A stretch of 64,000 bases of DNA from Corallococcus interemptor (lineage in GTDB: Bacteria; Myxococcota; Myxococcia; Myxococcales; Myxococcaceae), in the NCBI RefSeq assembly GCF_003668875.1, contig NZ_RAWM01000026.1, positions 22,472-86,471 of the forward strand. The letters are read 5' to 3'. Shown here one piece after another: positions 49,985-58,793 of the stretch. The position numbers and the translations under genes were made by a program. Under the pieces are notes generated by a model, which saw nothing but the letters and a program-made list of their open reading frames with translations, did not search any database and had not been told where the DNA came from. Position 1 is the stretch's first letter; each line of letters opens with the position of its first letter.

Positions 49985-51772
49985 ATGAGTTACGAAATTC
50001 CAAGATTGGGCTGGTTGCCGGATCCGCTGGATCCCCGCGACCTGACAGTGCGTGCACCCGAGGTGCAGCGCTCGCTGTCCGCGGTCATGCCCCGGCTGTC
50101 ACCCAAGGGGGCCGTGGGGGCGGAGGCAGCGGGCGCTACGCCGGTGGGCCCGCTGCGGGTGGACCTGCGCAAGTGGTGCTCGGCGGTGGAGAACCAGGGA
50201 CAGGTTGGCTCCTGCACGGCGAACGCGGTGGTGGGCCTGTATGAGTATTTCCAACGCCGGACGACGGGCGAGAACATCGAGGCTTCGCGCTTCTTCCTCT
50301 ACCGGGCGACCCGGCGGCTCCTGGGCTGGGAGGGCCGGGGCGACACGGGGGCCTTCATCCGCAGCACGATCCGCGCGTTGCGCCTCTTCGGTGTGCCGCC
50401 GGAGGAATACTGGCCCTACAAGGAGAGCGACTTCGACCGCGAGCCGCAGGCCTTCCAGTACGCCTTCGCCCAGAACTTCCGGGCCATCCAGTACTTCCGC
50501 CTGGAAGAGAAGATCGGGCACCTGAAGAGTGCGCTGGATGCGGGGCTGCCGTTCGCCTTCGGCTTCACCTGCTTCAGCTCGATGTTCACGCCCGCGGTGG
50601 AGGCAAGCGGGATCATCCCCTACCCGGCACCGCAGGACGCCGTGAAGGGAGGACATGCCGTCCTCGCGGTGGGCTACAGCGACTCCCACGTGCTCTTCAA
50701 GAACAGCTGGGGCGTGGACTGGGGGATGGACGGCTACGGCCTCATTCCGTGGACCTACTTCGACCGGGAGCGCCCCCTGGCGACGGACTGCTGGGCCCTG
50801 CTGGACGCCGCCATCATTCCGCCGGCGGAGGCGGCCCCGGAGGGCTTCGAGGAGGAGAAGCCGGGCAGGCACAGGGCGCGCCCGGTTCGTGCGGAGCGGA
50901 CGCGGCCGCTCATCCAGGTGGTCCGCGGGAGTGATCCCCTCGCGGAGGTCCCCCTGCGCATCACGCCGTCCGGCGTGGAGGCGGCGCATGACGGCTTGCG
51001 GATGGGGCTTCGTTCGACTCGCGAGGATGTCTCGGTGCGGCTGCGCCGCGTGAGCATCACCCCGTCCTTCGACTTCACGTTGCTGAGACAGGCGTCAGAC
51101 GACCTCTACCTGGTCGGGCTCGCGTGGGACCTCTCGGCCCGGCCTCCGGCGCTCATCTCCTCGGCCGCGGAGACGATGAAGGGCGTCTTCCATGACGGAA
51201 CCGGCAGGGAGATCCGCTTCGGGGATGGCGGCCTCCAGGTCTGGAAGGGAGCGCCTGTGATTGGCGCGCTCTACCTGAACCTCCTGCTCCTGGAGAGCGA
51301 CAAGGGAGCGGAGGAGCTCTCCAAGGCGCTGCACGGCGTGGAGGGTCTCCTGAAGAAGAGCCGTCTGGGGACCGCCCTGGCCGGGCTGGAATCCGAGGCG
51401 GAGGCCGAGTCCCTGGTGGGGACGGAGGATGCCGCGCACCGATTGCTGGGCGAGGTGACGGCGACGCTTGGAAAGCACGGGCACGTCATCCCCTTCTTCC
51501 AGGGGGTGTTCGGTGCGGACTCCTTCCTCCAGGGGCAGACGGATGTCTACGACCAGCTCGGGGCGGTCATCGAGCTGGAGCGGATCCTCAAGGAGGAGCG
51601 CCGGAGCACCCCGAAGCCACGGCTCACGGCGCTCCAGCAATTGCAGATGACGCTCGCCGAGGAGCGCCAGCGTGGAGGCGGCAAGGTCACCGAGCCTCCC
51701 CAAGAGGAGGACCTCCCCTCGAAGACAGAGGAAGCGGCCGCTCCGAAGCGGCATCGAGGCCCCCACGCCTGA
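49985..51772 (+). CDS. Papain-fold (C1) cysteine protease without signal peptide
   Basis: A 595-residue protein. Residues about 55-260 form a C1 peptidase domain: ENQGQVGSCTANAVVG with nucleophile Cys 77 and the oxyanion Gln before it, GGHAVLAVGYSD with His 224, and KNSWG with Asn 240. A C-terminal region of about 330 residues (beta-rich then helical) shows no known domain. No signal peptide, so the enzyme is cytosolic or exported non-classically. It follows the M91-like protease and could belong to the same toxin or predation locus. Translation appears controlled by the hairpin at 49946. Confidence 0.9.
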   Translation: MSYEIPRLGWLPDPLDPRDLTVRAPEVQRSLSAVMPRLSPKGAVGAEAAGATPVGPLRVDLRKWCSAVENQGQVGSCTANAVVGLYEYFQRRTTGENIEASRFFLYRATRRLLGWEGRGDTGAFIRSTIRALRLFGVPPEEYWPYKESDFDREPQAFQYAFAQNFRAIQYFRLEEKIGHLKSALDAGLPFAFGFTCFSSMFTPAVEASGIIPYPAPQDAVKGGHAVLAVGYSDSHVLFKNSWGVDWGMDGYGLIPWTYFDRERPLATDCWALLDAAIIPPAEAAPEGFEEEKPGRHRARPVRAERTRPLIQVVRGSDPLAEVPLRITPSGVEAAHDGLRMGLRSTREDVSVRLRRVSITPSFDFTLLRQASDDLYLVGLAWDLSARPPALISSAAETMKGVFHDGTGREIRFGDGGLQVWKGAPVIGALYLNLLLLESDKGAEELSKALHGVEGLLKKSRLGTALAGLESEAEAESLVGTEDAAHRLLGEVTATLGKHGHVIPFFQGVFGADSFLQGQTDVYDQLGAVIELERILKEERRSTPKPRLTALQQLQMTLAEERQRGGGKVTEPPQEEDLPSKTEEAAAPKRHRGPHA

Positions 51773-51774
51773 CG

Positions 51775-53424
51775 TCAGCGCTCCATCGTGAGCGTGCGGG
51801 CGTCGTACAGGCGGATGAAGCCCTCCGCCGTGTCCGCGGAGCTGCCAAACCCTCCGCCCACCACCACGTGACGGGCGGAGGACGTATAGGCAAGGCTGCT
51901 GACCCAGGCCCCATTGCCATTCGGAGAGTCGATGTACGTGACGGACCCCCGGACCAGCTTGGACCTGTCGCCCATGTCCGCGAACCAGCCCCGGCCGTAG
52001 GTCTCGGTGCCGGGGAGCAGCTCGTGCCCGCCAAAGAGCAGCCTGGGGGCGGCGCCGGCGTTGGAGGCAAAGACGTACGTGTCGGCCACGCCCGGCCCCT
52101 CACCTGTCGGCGTCTGCGCGTTCCAAAGCACGTTCCCCTCGGGGTCCATCCACCAGGACATCACGCCTCCTGGCGGCGAGACGAGGTTGACGATGGAGAT
52201 CATCTCACCCGTGTGGGCGAAGGACACCTGGACCCAGTTGACCTCCTTCGTCCACAGCACGACCCCAGCGGGGGTGAGCTTCTGGATGAAGTTCTTCACG
52301 AACACCGGGTTCGCGGGAGGGGGAGCCTCCCGGTTGAACGCGCTGCCCGCGACGTAGACGGAGCTCCCATCCGCCACGACTCCCAGGCCCGAGGAGTAGT
52401 TGAATGGCGCTTCACTGATGCTGGCGCTCCACAGCTCGACGCCCTCGCGCGACAGCGCGACGAGCTTCAGCGTCTGCGTGGCGTCACTGTTCACCTTCAC
52501 ACCCAGCACGTAGGTGTTACCGAGGCCGTCCGCCACCGTGCGCCCCGGGTACATGGACTCCGAGGGCGTGTACGTCCACCGGATCCGCCCGTTGCTGTCG
52601 TACTGGGACACCGGACCGTCGTAGCGCACCAGTGAGATGTACCCGTCACTGGTGACGGCCATCTTGTAATCGTTCATGGGCAACGACCAGCGCTCCTGTC
52701 CGGCGCTGTCCAGCGCCGTCACGCCCAGGGCGTCCAGGACGACGATGGAGCCATTGGCCAGCGGCGCCACCGTCACGGGTGGGCGGCTCCGCCGCACCTC
52801 CCACTGATAGAGGGGCGTCCATGCCTCCAGGGCGACGGACTTCGACGCGTCCAGGCGGAGCCGGCAGCCGTCGCGGGGCGCGCTGGCGCAGGCAGCGCCC
52901 CAGGTCGGGAATCCTTCCGGACCGGCGTACAGGGTCACCTCTGCCTTGCGCACCGCCTGCTTGCACGGCTGGGTGCAAGTGAAGGAGTCGTCCCCCGCCA
53001 TGACGCGGGTGCCCGGCGGCATGGAGGACACGTCCACCCACGCGAAGCCGGTGCCCTGGAGCTCCGTCTGCTCCACCGAAGGCGCCCCGGCCACCTTGAG
53101 GCGGGCGGAGTGCGTGCCCCCCAGGCGGGGCGCGAACCTCACGCGCACCTCGCACTCCATGCCCGCGGCCAGGTACTTCTCGCAGGTGCTGGAGGCCAGG
53201 CTGAAGGAGTCGGAGCCCTCGACGGACACCGACACCGACTCCACGTTGGCGGGCGAAGCGTTGCGCACCGTGAAGAGCTGCTCGGCGGAGGACTTCCCCG
53301 CCTCCCACTCCCCGAAGTCGAACGACTTCCGGTCGATGATGAGCGCGGCAGGCACGACGGGCTCTTCAGGCTCGTCGGAGCACGCGCTGAGGAGGAGCAC
53401 GAGGGACAAAGACTTTCGGACCAT
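51775..53424 (-). CDS. Lipoprotein with ASH-like domain and PQQ-type beta-propeller
   Basis: A 549-residue lipoprotein (lipobox LLLSAC). Residues about 30-130 are an ASH/choice-of-anchor-D-like Ig domain (FDFGEWEAGKSSAEQLFTVRNAS). A short Cys pair region (CTQPC) follows, then a propeller of repeated blades with ALDSAGQERWSLPM, VALSREGVELWS and KLTPAGVVLWTKEV (about 215-540). It should face the cell surface or periplasm. Such proteins are abundant in myxobacteria and mostly uncharacterised. It is convergent with the papain-fold gene, three bases apart. Confidence 0.87.
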   Translation of the reverse strand: MVRKSLSLVLLLSACSDEPEEPVVPAALIIDRKSFDFGEWEAGKSSAEQLFTVRNASPANVESVSVSVEGSDSFSLASSTCEKYLAAGMECEVRVRFAPRLGGTHSARLKVAGAPSVEQTELQGTGFAWVDVSSMPPGTRVMAGDDSFTCTQPCKQAVRKAEVTLYAGPEGFPTWGAACASAPRDGCRLRLDASKSVALEAWTPLYQWEVRRSRPPVTVAPLANGSIVVLDALGVTALDSAGQERWSLPMNDYKMAVTSDGYISLVRYDGPVSQYDSNGRIRWTYTPSESMYPGRTVADGLGNTYVLGVKVNSDATQTLKLVALSREGVELWSASISEAPFNYSSGLGVVADGSSVYVAGSAFNREAPPPANPVFVKNFIQKLTPAGVVLWTKEVNWVQVSFAHTGEMISIVNLVSPPGGVMSWWMDPEGNVLWNAQTPTGEGPGVADTYVFASNAGAAPRLLFGGHELLPGTETYGRGWFADMGDRSKLVRGSVTYIDSPNGNGAWVSSLAYTSSARHVVVGGGFGSSADTAEGFIRLYDARTLTMER

Positions 53425-53511
53425 AGGGGCTGACTTCTAGCCAAGCCCCAGACATTGTGACAAGCCACGCCTGGCGTTTCGGGTCTGCCATTGGCCGGGG
53501 GTACACCCCCT

Positions 53512-54825
53512 TCAGGTCCGCAGGTCCGCGAGCCAGCGCAAGGCGCGCAGGCCGGGCATGAAGCCGTACTCGCCGCCTCGGGTGACCACGAACCGCGGCA
53601 GACCCTTCAGACACCGGGGAATGGGCCGCCTCGGGTAGGCGAACTCCCCCGTCCCATCGTTGGCGCCGGTCACGGGATCCTTCGCGTCCCCCAACCCCAG
53701 GAACTCACCGCCGTTGATCCATTCCGACTGCACGAACTCGAACTGCCGTCCCAGGTGTGAGCCGATGAAGGCGAACATCAACCCCCGGTCGGCGCCGTCA
53801 TCCTCGAGGACGCCTTCGGGAAGCTCGGTCCCGTAGGCGGTGCCGCGCCGGATCATCCGGTGGAGCCTGACGACGCCCGCGACGGACGCGTCCCGGGGGT
53901 TCGTGCGCCGGGCGTGCGATCCGGGAGGCGTCTTGTAGCCGGTCGGGTCGTCCGCATAGTGAAAGTCATTGTTGCGCCGGGGGTCGGCGCCCAGGGCCGG
54001 GTCGTCATGGTGCGGGCACAGCGCCAGCGGCGCGCCGCTGCGCCACCGCCCCATCATCTTCGCCGCCACCAGCTCCTCGTCCTCGGGCTTGCGCGCGTTG
54101 TCCTTCAGGTACTGCCGGAACCCGGCCACCCGCTGATGGAGCTTGCGGAAGACGATGTATGTCCCATTGCGGCCCAGGACGTCGGGCTGGGGCATGGGCG
54201 GCGGAGTGCCTGTCTCATCGGGGTAGCCCAGGACGAACTCGCCTGCCTTGAGCGGCTCCTCGTGGGGATTGCTGCCGGGGATGCCGCTCCCCTCCACGGC
54301 CGGATGGCTGATGCCATCCCTGAACCCGAACGGCTCCCGCTCCGTGCTGAGCGCGTGGCAGGCCTGACGCCAGAGGATCTGGACGCCGCCCAGCGCACGC
54401 AAGGCCTCGTCCGCGCGCGCCAGCGCGGCGTCGAGCCGGGCCTGGTCCGGTGAGAGCGCCGTCAGGATGACGTGGACGTCCCGGGTCCCCAGTGGCCATT
54501 CCCAGTGCTCGGGGCTGCTCTCCCCTTCGTCCCCCAGCGCCCTCGCCCGGGCCGCCATCCCCTGCCGGAACTCCCACGCGAAGCTGTCCAGGGAGTCGCG
54601 TGGCACGCCCAGCGCCTCGAGCCCGGCATACGTGAGCGAGACGCTGACCCAGCATTCGGCGGCAGGACTCTGCGGATGCGCGGACGAGGACACCACCGAG
54701 CAGAGCCGCCCCATCAGCTCCCGCCCTGCGCTCCGGTCGTCGATGCGCAGGAGGATGTACGTCGCGACGTAGGGCGTGGGCCGGGGCCGGAGCACTCCAC
54801 TCTGGATGTCGTCCAGTTCGAGCAT
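53512..54825 (-). CDS. DyP-type heme peroxidase
   Basis: A 437-residue dye-decolorising peroxidase with two ferredoxin-like halves. The hallmark GXXDG motif is GFRDGISHP with the distal aspartate at residue 170; HARRTNPRD and MIRRGTAYG, both typical of the family's heme region, follow. No signal peptide (so not Tat-exported EfeB type) and no encapsulin tail is evident. DyP enzymes oxidise dyes, lignin units or unknown substrates with peroxide. It is the last gene of a coupled three-gene operon with two unfamiliar proteins. Confidence 0.92.
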   Translation of the reverse strand: MLELDDIQSGVLRPRPTPYVATYILLRIDDRSAGRELMGRLCSVVSSSAHPQSPAAECWVSVSLTYAGLEALGVPRDSLDSFAWEFRQGMAARARALGDEGESSPEHWEWPLGTRDVHVILTALSPDQARLDAALARADEALRALGGVQILWRQACHALSTEREPFGFRDGISHPAVEGSGIPGSNPHEEPLKAGEFVLGYPDETGTPPPMPQPDVLGRNGTYIVFRKLHQRVAGFRQYLKDNARKPEDEELVAAKMMGRWRSGAPLALCPHHDDPALGADPRRNNDFHYADDPTGYKTPPGSHARRTNPRDASVAGVVRLHRMIRRGTAYGTELPEGVLEDDGADRGLMFAFIGSHLGRQFEFVQSEWINGGEFLGLGDAKDPVTGANDGTGEFAYPRRPIPRCLKGLPRFVVTRGGEYGFMPGLRALRWLADLRT

Positions 54826-54826
54826 G

Positions 54827-55843
54827 TCAGCGGTCGGTGGCCAGGTTCTTCCAGAAGCGCTTGAGGCTCTCATCCGCCCCGAACAGGGTGCTGAAGATGG
54901 TCGAGTCCGCCACCAGCACATCGCCGGCCCGCCCATCGCCAGGTGGCATCCACACCAGGGCGTTGAACTCGGTGTTGCCCGCGTTCGTGAAGGGATGGGG
55001 CCGGGTCCGGTCAATGGGCTGCGTCGCCAGGACGCGAACCGAACGGACATCCTCCAAGGTGACCGCGTAGTGCGGCAGGTGCATGTGGAAGTTGAAGTTC
55101 TTCACCCCGTGGAGCCAGCCGCGGGTGTCCAGGTCCTCGCGCACCGTCAGCGGGGCGCTCCGGTTCGTGCCCTCGACGACGGCGGGGCGCAGGCCCCAGC
55201 GGTTCTCGACGGGGATTCCCAGCCCCTGCATCAACGAGCGCGCATAGCCGCCAAAGCGCTGCTGGCGTGGCACCAGCGCGTCGCCATGGTGGGCGTATTC
55301 GAGGGCGCGCTCCTCCAGGTCCTCCGAGTGCCCGACATCATGATGGGGGCCAATCACAAGACACGTGCCTTCGCGGGCGAGGAACGCGCGGACCGCTTCA
55401 ATCTCCTCCGGCGTGGCCACCTGCCCGGTGACGTTGTGGTCCAGGCCGAAGACGAGCAGCGTGTCCGTGTCGTCGAGCACCCGTTCGTCGAGCGGCAAGG
55501 TGAAGCCAGCCTGATCCACCCGCTGGAACATGGGGACGGCGTAGCCGGTGGTCTCCTCGACGACCTTCTGGAAGCGCACCCAGGCCCAGAAGAAGAGTTC
55601 CAGTGAGCCGGAGATTCCCTGCTGGAACCGCCCCGGGTCCGCCCACTGCGGGGACTCGTAGGCGGGCCAGGACACCCGGCGGACCTCCGTCATGGTGGAG
55701 AACCGGTTGTCCATTCCGGCCGGATCCCGGTTGGCTTCTCCCGGGTAGCTCCAGGAGGTGTACACGCTGACGCGCCGGTGCCCCTTCGCCTGCTTTCGCG
55801 GCGAGTGGTTCTGGTTGTACGTCCGTGCGGGCGTCCTGCTCAT
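54827..55843 (-). CDS. Unknown protein of the DyP operon with GATase/ThuA-like stretch
   Basis: A 338-residue soluble protein. Residues about 125-200 (LLVFGLDHNVTGQVATPEEIEAVRAFLAREGTCLVIGPHHD, broken here into the strand-helix-strand pattern) resemble the Rossmann-like core of ThuA/GATase1-like proteins, where a loop after a beta strand holds the active site. The rest is unrecognised. Its stop is one base before the DyP ATG and its ATG overlaps the stop of the 55840 gene (ATGA), so translation is coupled. It may supply substrate or partner with the peroxidase. Confidence 0.82.
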   Translation of the reverse strand: MSRTPARTYNQNHSPRKQAKGHRRVSVYTSWSYPGEANRDPAGMDNRFSTMTEVRRVSWPAYESPQWADPGRFQQGISGSLELFFWAWVRFQKVVEETTGYAVPMFQRVDQAGFTLPLDERVLDDTDTLLVFGLDHNVTGQVATPEEIEAVRAFLAREGTCLVIGPHHDVGHSEDLEERALEYAHHGDALVPRQQRFGGYARSLMQGLGIPVENRWGLRPAVVEGTNRSAPLTVREDLDTRGWLHGVKNFNFHMHLPHYAVTLEDVRSVRVLATQPIDRTRPHPFTNAGNTEFNALVWMPPGDGRAGDVLVADSTIFSTLFGADESLKRFWKNLATDR

Positions 55844-56373
55844 TGCATCTGCTCGAGCATCTCGGTGAACGCGGCCTTGAGCTTCAGGGCCTTCTTGATC
55901 TCATCGCTCGTGAAGTACGGGTACTCGCCGTACTCGAGGAAGCTGTTGCACTGATGGTCCCGGAGGAACTGGATGAACGCCTGCGTGTTCGTCTTCCAGT
56001 CCATGGAGAAGCCCTCGAGGTTCTCGAAGGCCGTGTTGATGCCGGAGCGCGTGAAGATGACGACCGCGTCCTCGGTGTATTTGTCGAAGTCGGTATCGAA
56101 GATGCCCTGATACATGAACCGGGTGTCGTTATCGAAGAGCACCCAGCGCAGGTAATGGAGCTTGAGCGGAGCCAGGAGGTGCGGCTCGGCCTTCAGGGAG
56201 TCAGCCAATCGCACACCGTAACCGCGCAGAGTATCGGCGTGCCCGGGTTTGACGTTGGCGACGATGGTGAAGCCGTAGCACGCGGGAGTCTTCGGGAAGA
56301 TGGGGCCGTACTTCCCCTTCTCCAGGTGCTCGGTCGACTTGGGAATGGCCACGGCCTGGGGGTTGAGTTCCAT
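55840..56373 (-). CDS. Unknown protein opening the DyP operon
   Basis: A 177-residue soluble protein. Residues about 30-110 (CYGFTIVANVKPGHADTLR ... LHYLRWVLFDNDTRFMYQGIFDTDFDKY) alternate strand and helix like a dimeric alpha-beta barrel or ferredoxin fold, the same fold class as DyP halves, though no motif is shared. The C-terminal 50 residues are helical. AGGAG seven bases before the ATG supports the start. The next gene overlaps by four bases. I do not recognise the family. Confidence 0.8.
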   Translation of the reverse strand: MELNPQAVAIPKSTEHLEKGKYGPIFPKTPACYGFTIVANVKPGHADTLRGYGVRLADSLKAEPHLLAPLKLHYLRWVLFDNDTRFMYQGIFDTDFDKYTEDAVVIFTRSGINTAFENLEGFSMDWKTNTQAFIQFLRDHQCNSFLEYGEYPYFTSDEIKKALKLKAAFTEMLEQMQ

Positions 56374-56441
56374 CGCGAAGCTCCTGACGCTCGGAGTTCA
56401 AGCTCGCGACGAAGCGTGGCGCATGCAAGGGCTGCTTGCCC

Positions 56442-58664
56442 CTACTTCGACGTGACCTGTTCGCGCAGGAGGAAGAGCTCCGCCAGGAGGTTGTCCACCG
56501 GGGCGAAGTCATCCGTGAGCAGCAGCGCCGGGCCAGCGGCCAGGTAGGCGTCGACCTCCGTGCGAGGCACCCTGCCCGTGCGCGGCTGCTCGATGCCCGC
56601 GCCGCGCAGCACCTCCGGCAGCCGCTCCAGGTCCAGGGGCTTCATCGAACCCGCGACGATGTAGACGTTCTGGCCCTTCGATCCGGCGCGGGCGTCATGG
56701 AGCAGTTCCACGTGCGGGAAGACGTCCTGCACCGTCCGGAAGGCCGAGCGCAGGAACGAGCCCCGGGGGATTTCGTCGATGACGGTCAGCAGGTAGATGC
56801 CGTCCGGCTTGAGCAGCGAGCGCACCAGCACGTCGTACTCGCGCGTCATCAGGTGGTAGGGCACCGACAGGTCGTTCACCGCGTCCTGGATGACGAGGTC
56901 ATACGCGCCGCGCTCCGCCTGCTCCTGGAGGAACTGCCGCCCGTCCATGCTGTACGAGAGGATGTGCGTGTCCGGCTTCACGCCGAAGCGCTCCAGCGCC
57001 ATGCGCGTGACGGCCGGATCAATCTCCACCACCTCCATCCGGGCCTGCGGGACGTAGTTCTCCACCCAGCGCGGCATCACGTAGCCGCCGCCCCCAATCA
57101 ACAACATCCGGGGATGCCCGGTGCGCGCCGCCACCATCCGCACCAGCTCCGAGTGGATGTATTCGTGCGGATAGCCCAGGTACGACGGGTCCTTCAGGTC
57201 CACCAGCGTGTGCGTCAGGTGATCCAGCTGCAGGGCCAGCAGCCGCCGGCCCTCGTGCTCCACCTTGTGGACCTGGATGCAGAAGTAGTCCGTCTCCACC
57301 GTGCAGGGCGACGCGAACAGCCCCAGTGAGCCGAGGACGCCCGCCAGCCCGAGCGTGCCCGCGGTGGCGCCGAAGAAGCGGGGCCGCCGCCACACCTGTC
57401 CCACGTACGCCGCCAGCGCCACCAGCCCCAGGCTGGCGCCCACGACCAGGGGATAGACGCCCACCTTCGCGATGAGCCACCAGCCGGTGAGGAACGAACC
57501 CAGGAGCGCGCCCGCGGTGCTCCACGCGGACAGCCGGCCCACGGTGCGCCCCGCCTGCCCCACGTCCGCCAGCGCCAGCCGGAGCACCTGCGGCGACAGG
57601 GTCCCCAGGGCCGTCACCGGCAACAGGAACACGATGGCCGTGAGCGCGACGATGCGGGCCTGGAGCCCCATGCCCTCGAACGCGTCTCGCGCCTCCAGCC
57701 ACCGGTGGATGGGCGGGATCAGCAGGCAGCTCGCGGCCGCCACCAGCAGGGAGGCGGCGAGCACGTCCGGGCGCGGCCACCGGTCCGCGAGATAGCCACC
57801 CACGAGGTTGCCCAGGGCCATGCCCGCCAGCACCACGCCGATGATGGCCGTCCAGCTGAGCAGCGCGACCCCCACGGTGGGCGCGAGGATGCGGCTGGCC
57901 GCCAACTCGATGGCGAGCGTGCAGAAGCTGGCGCACGCCACCAGGAAGCACGCCAGCACGGGCCGGGTGCGCAGGTCCGCGCCCGTGGAGCCCCACGCGA
58001 GGTCCGGTGGCGCCAGTTCCTCCTCGCGCGCGGCAGGCGGAGTGGACGGCGCGGAGACGGAAGCCCTGGGCAGCGCGACCAGCGCGCAGAGCAGCAGCGC
58101 GCCGGAGACGGTGAGCACGATGGTGGGCACGGACAACCACGCCATCAGCACGAAGCCGGTGAGGAAGTTGCCGGCGAGGCTGCCCAGCGTGCCCAGCGCG
58201 TACAGCAGGCCCACGATGCGCCCCGCGTGCCGCAGCTCCGGCAACAGCAACCGCAGGGCGAGCGGCGTCAGCATGGCCAGCACGAAGCTGACGGGGAAGA
58301 ACCCCAGGAAGCTGAGCAGGAAGGTGCGCGGCAGCACCGGGATGGGCCGCAGCCAGGTCCCCTCCCCCAACAGCGCCACCCACCCCAGCGGCAGCAGCGC
58401 GAGCACGGCCCCCAGCGCGGTGAGCGCCGCGAGCCACCGGAACGACACGCCCCGCTCCGACAACCGGCCTCCGGCGTAGCTGCCCAGGCTGATGCCCGCG
58501 AGCACCACGCCGATGATGCTCGTCCAGGTGTGAAGCGAGGCCCCGACGAAGGGCGCCAGGAGCCTGGCGGCCGTCAGCTCCAACACCAGGGTGGCGCAGC
58601 TGGTCACCCCCACGAGGAAGGCGGCGCGAAGCAGGTCCAGGCGGGACACGGAGGGGGTGCTCAT
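56442..58664 (-). CDS. Fused, internally doubled membrane protein with spermidine-synthase-like domain
   Basis: A 740-residue protein. Two homologous membrane halves (about 10-190 and 235-440) each begin with the same pattern (SCATLVLELTAARLLAPFVG / SFCTLAIELAASRILAPTVG) and run through GVVLAGxxLGxxxGGxLxxR; each half has about five to six helices. The C-terminal soluble domain (about 480-720) is an aminopropyltransferase/methyltransferase fold with LLIGGGGYVMPRW and VEIDPAVTRMALERF, and DAVNDLSVPYHLMTREY. Catalytic acidic residues of true spermidine synthase are not clearly all present. It probably transfers groups to a membrane or periplasmic substrate. It precedes the DyP operon by 68 bases. 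Confidence 0.88.
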   Translation of the reverse strand: MSTPSVSRLDLLRAAFLVGVTSCATLVLELTAARLLAPFVGASLHTWTSIIGVVLAGISLGSYAGGRLSERGVSFRWLAALTALGAVLALLPLGWVALLGEGTWLRPIPVLPRTFLLSFLGFFPVSFVLAMLTPLALRLLLPELRHAGRIVGLLYALGTLGSLAGNFLTGFVLMAWLSVPTIVLTVSGALLLCALVALPRASVSAPSTPPAAREEELAPPDLAWGSTGADLRTRPVLACFLVACASFCTLAIELAASRILAPTVGVALLSWTAIIGVVLAGMALGNLVGGYLADRWPRPDVLAASLLVAAASCLLIPPIHRWLEARDAFEGMGLQARIVALTAIVFLLPVTALGTLSPQVLRLALADVGQAGRTVGRLSAWSTAGALLGSFLTGWWLIAKVGVYPLVVGASLGLVALAAYVGQVWRRPRFFGATAGTLGLAGVLGSLGLFASPCTVETDYFCIQVHKVEHEGRRLLALQLDHLTHTLVDLKDPSYLGYPHEYIHSELVRMVAARTGHPRMLLIGGGGYVMPRWVENYVPQARMEVVEIDPAVTRMALERFGVKPDTHILSYSMDGRQFLQEQAERGAYDLVIQDAVNDLSVPYHLMTREYDVLVRSLLKPDGIYLLTVIDEIPRGSFLRSAFRTVQDVFPHVELLHDARAGSKGQNVYIVAGSMKPLDLERLPEVLRGAGIEQPRTGRVPRTEVDAYLAAGPALLLTDDFAPVDNLLAELFLLREQVTSK

Positions 58665-58793
58665 GCGTGGCCGCGACAGTACCACCCTGCTGGCGAAGCC
58701 TCCCGGGGGGTACCAGCCGGGGCGGCGGTCGGACCGGTGAGCCTTGGTGCCCGGAGGTCACGCACGCAACGTCCTGGAGAACCGGAGGGGTGC

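Noticed and set aside
57705..58793. Long plus-strand extension in front of the DUF2092 gene
   Set aside because: It is the antisense of the membrane/spermidine-synthase-like gene; the real start at 58794 has a binding site and a signal peptide.
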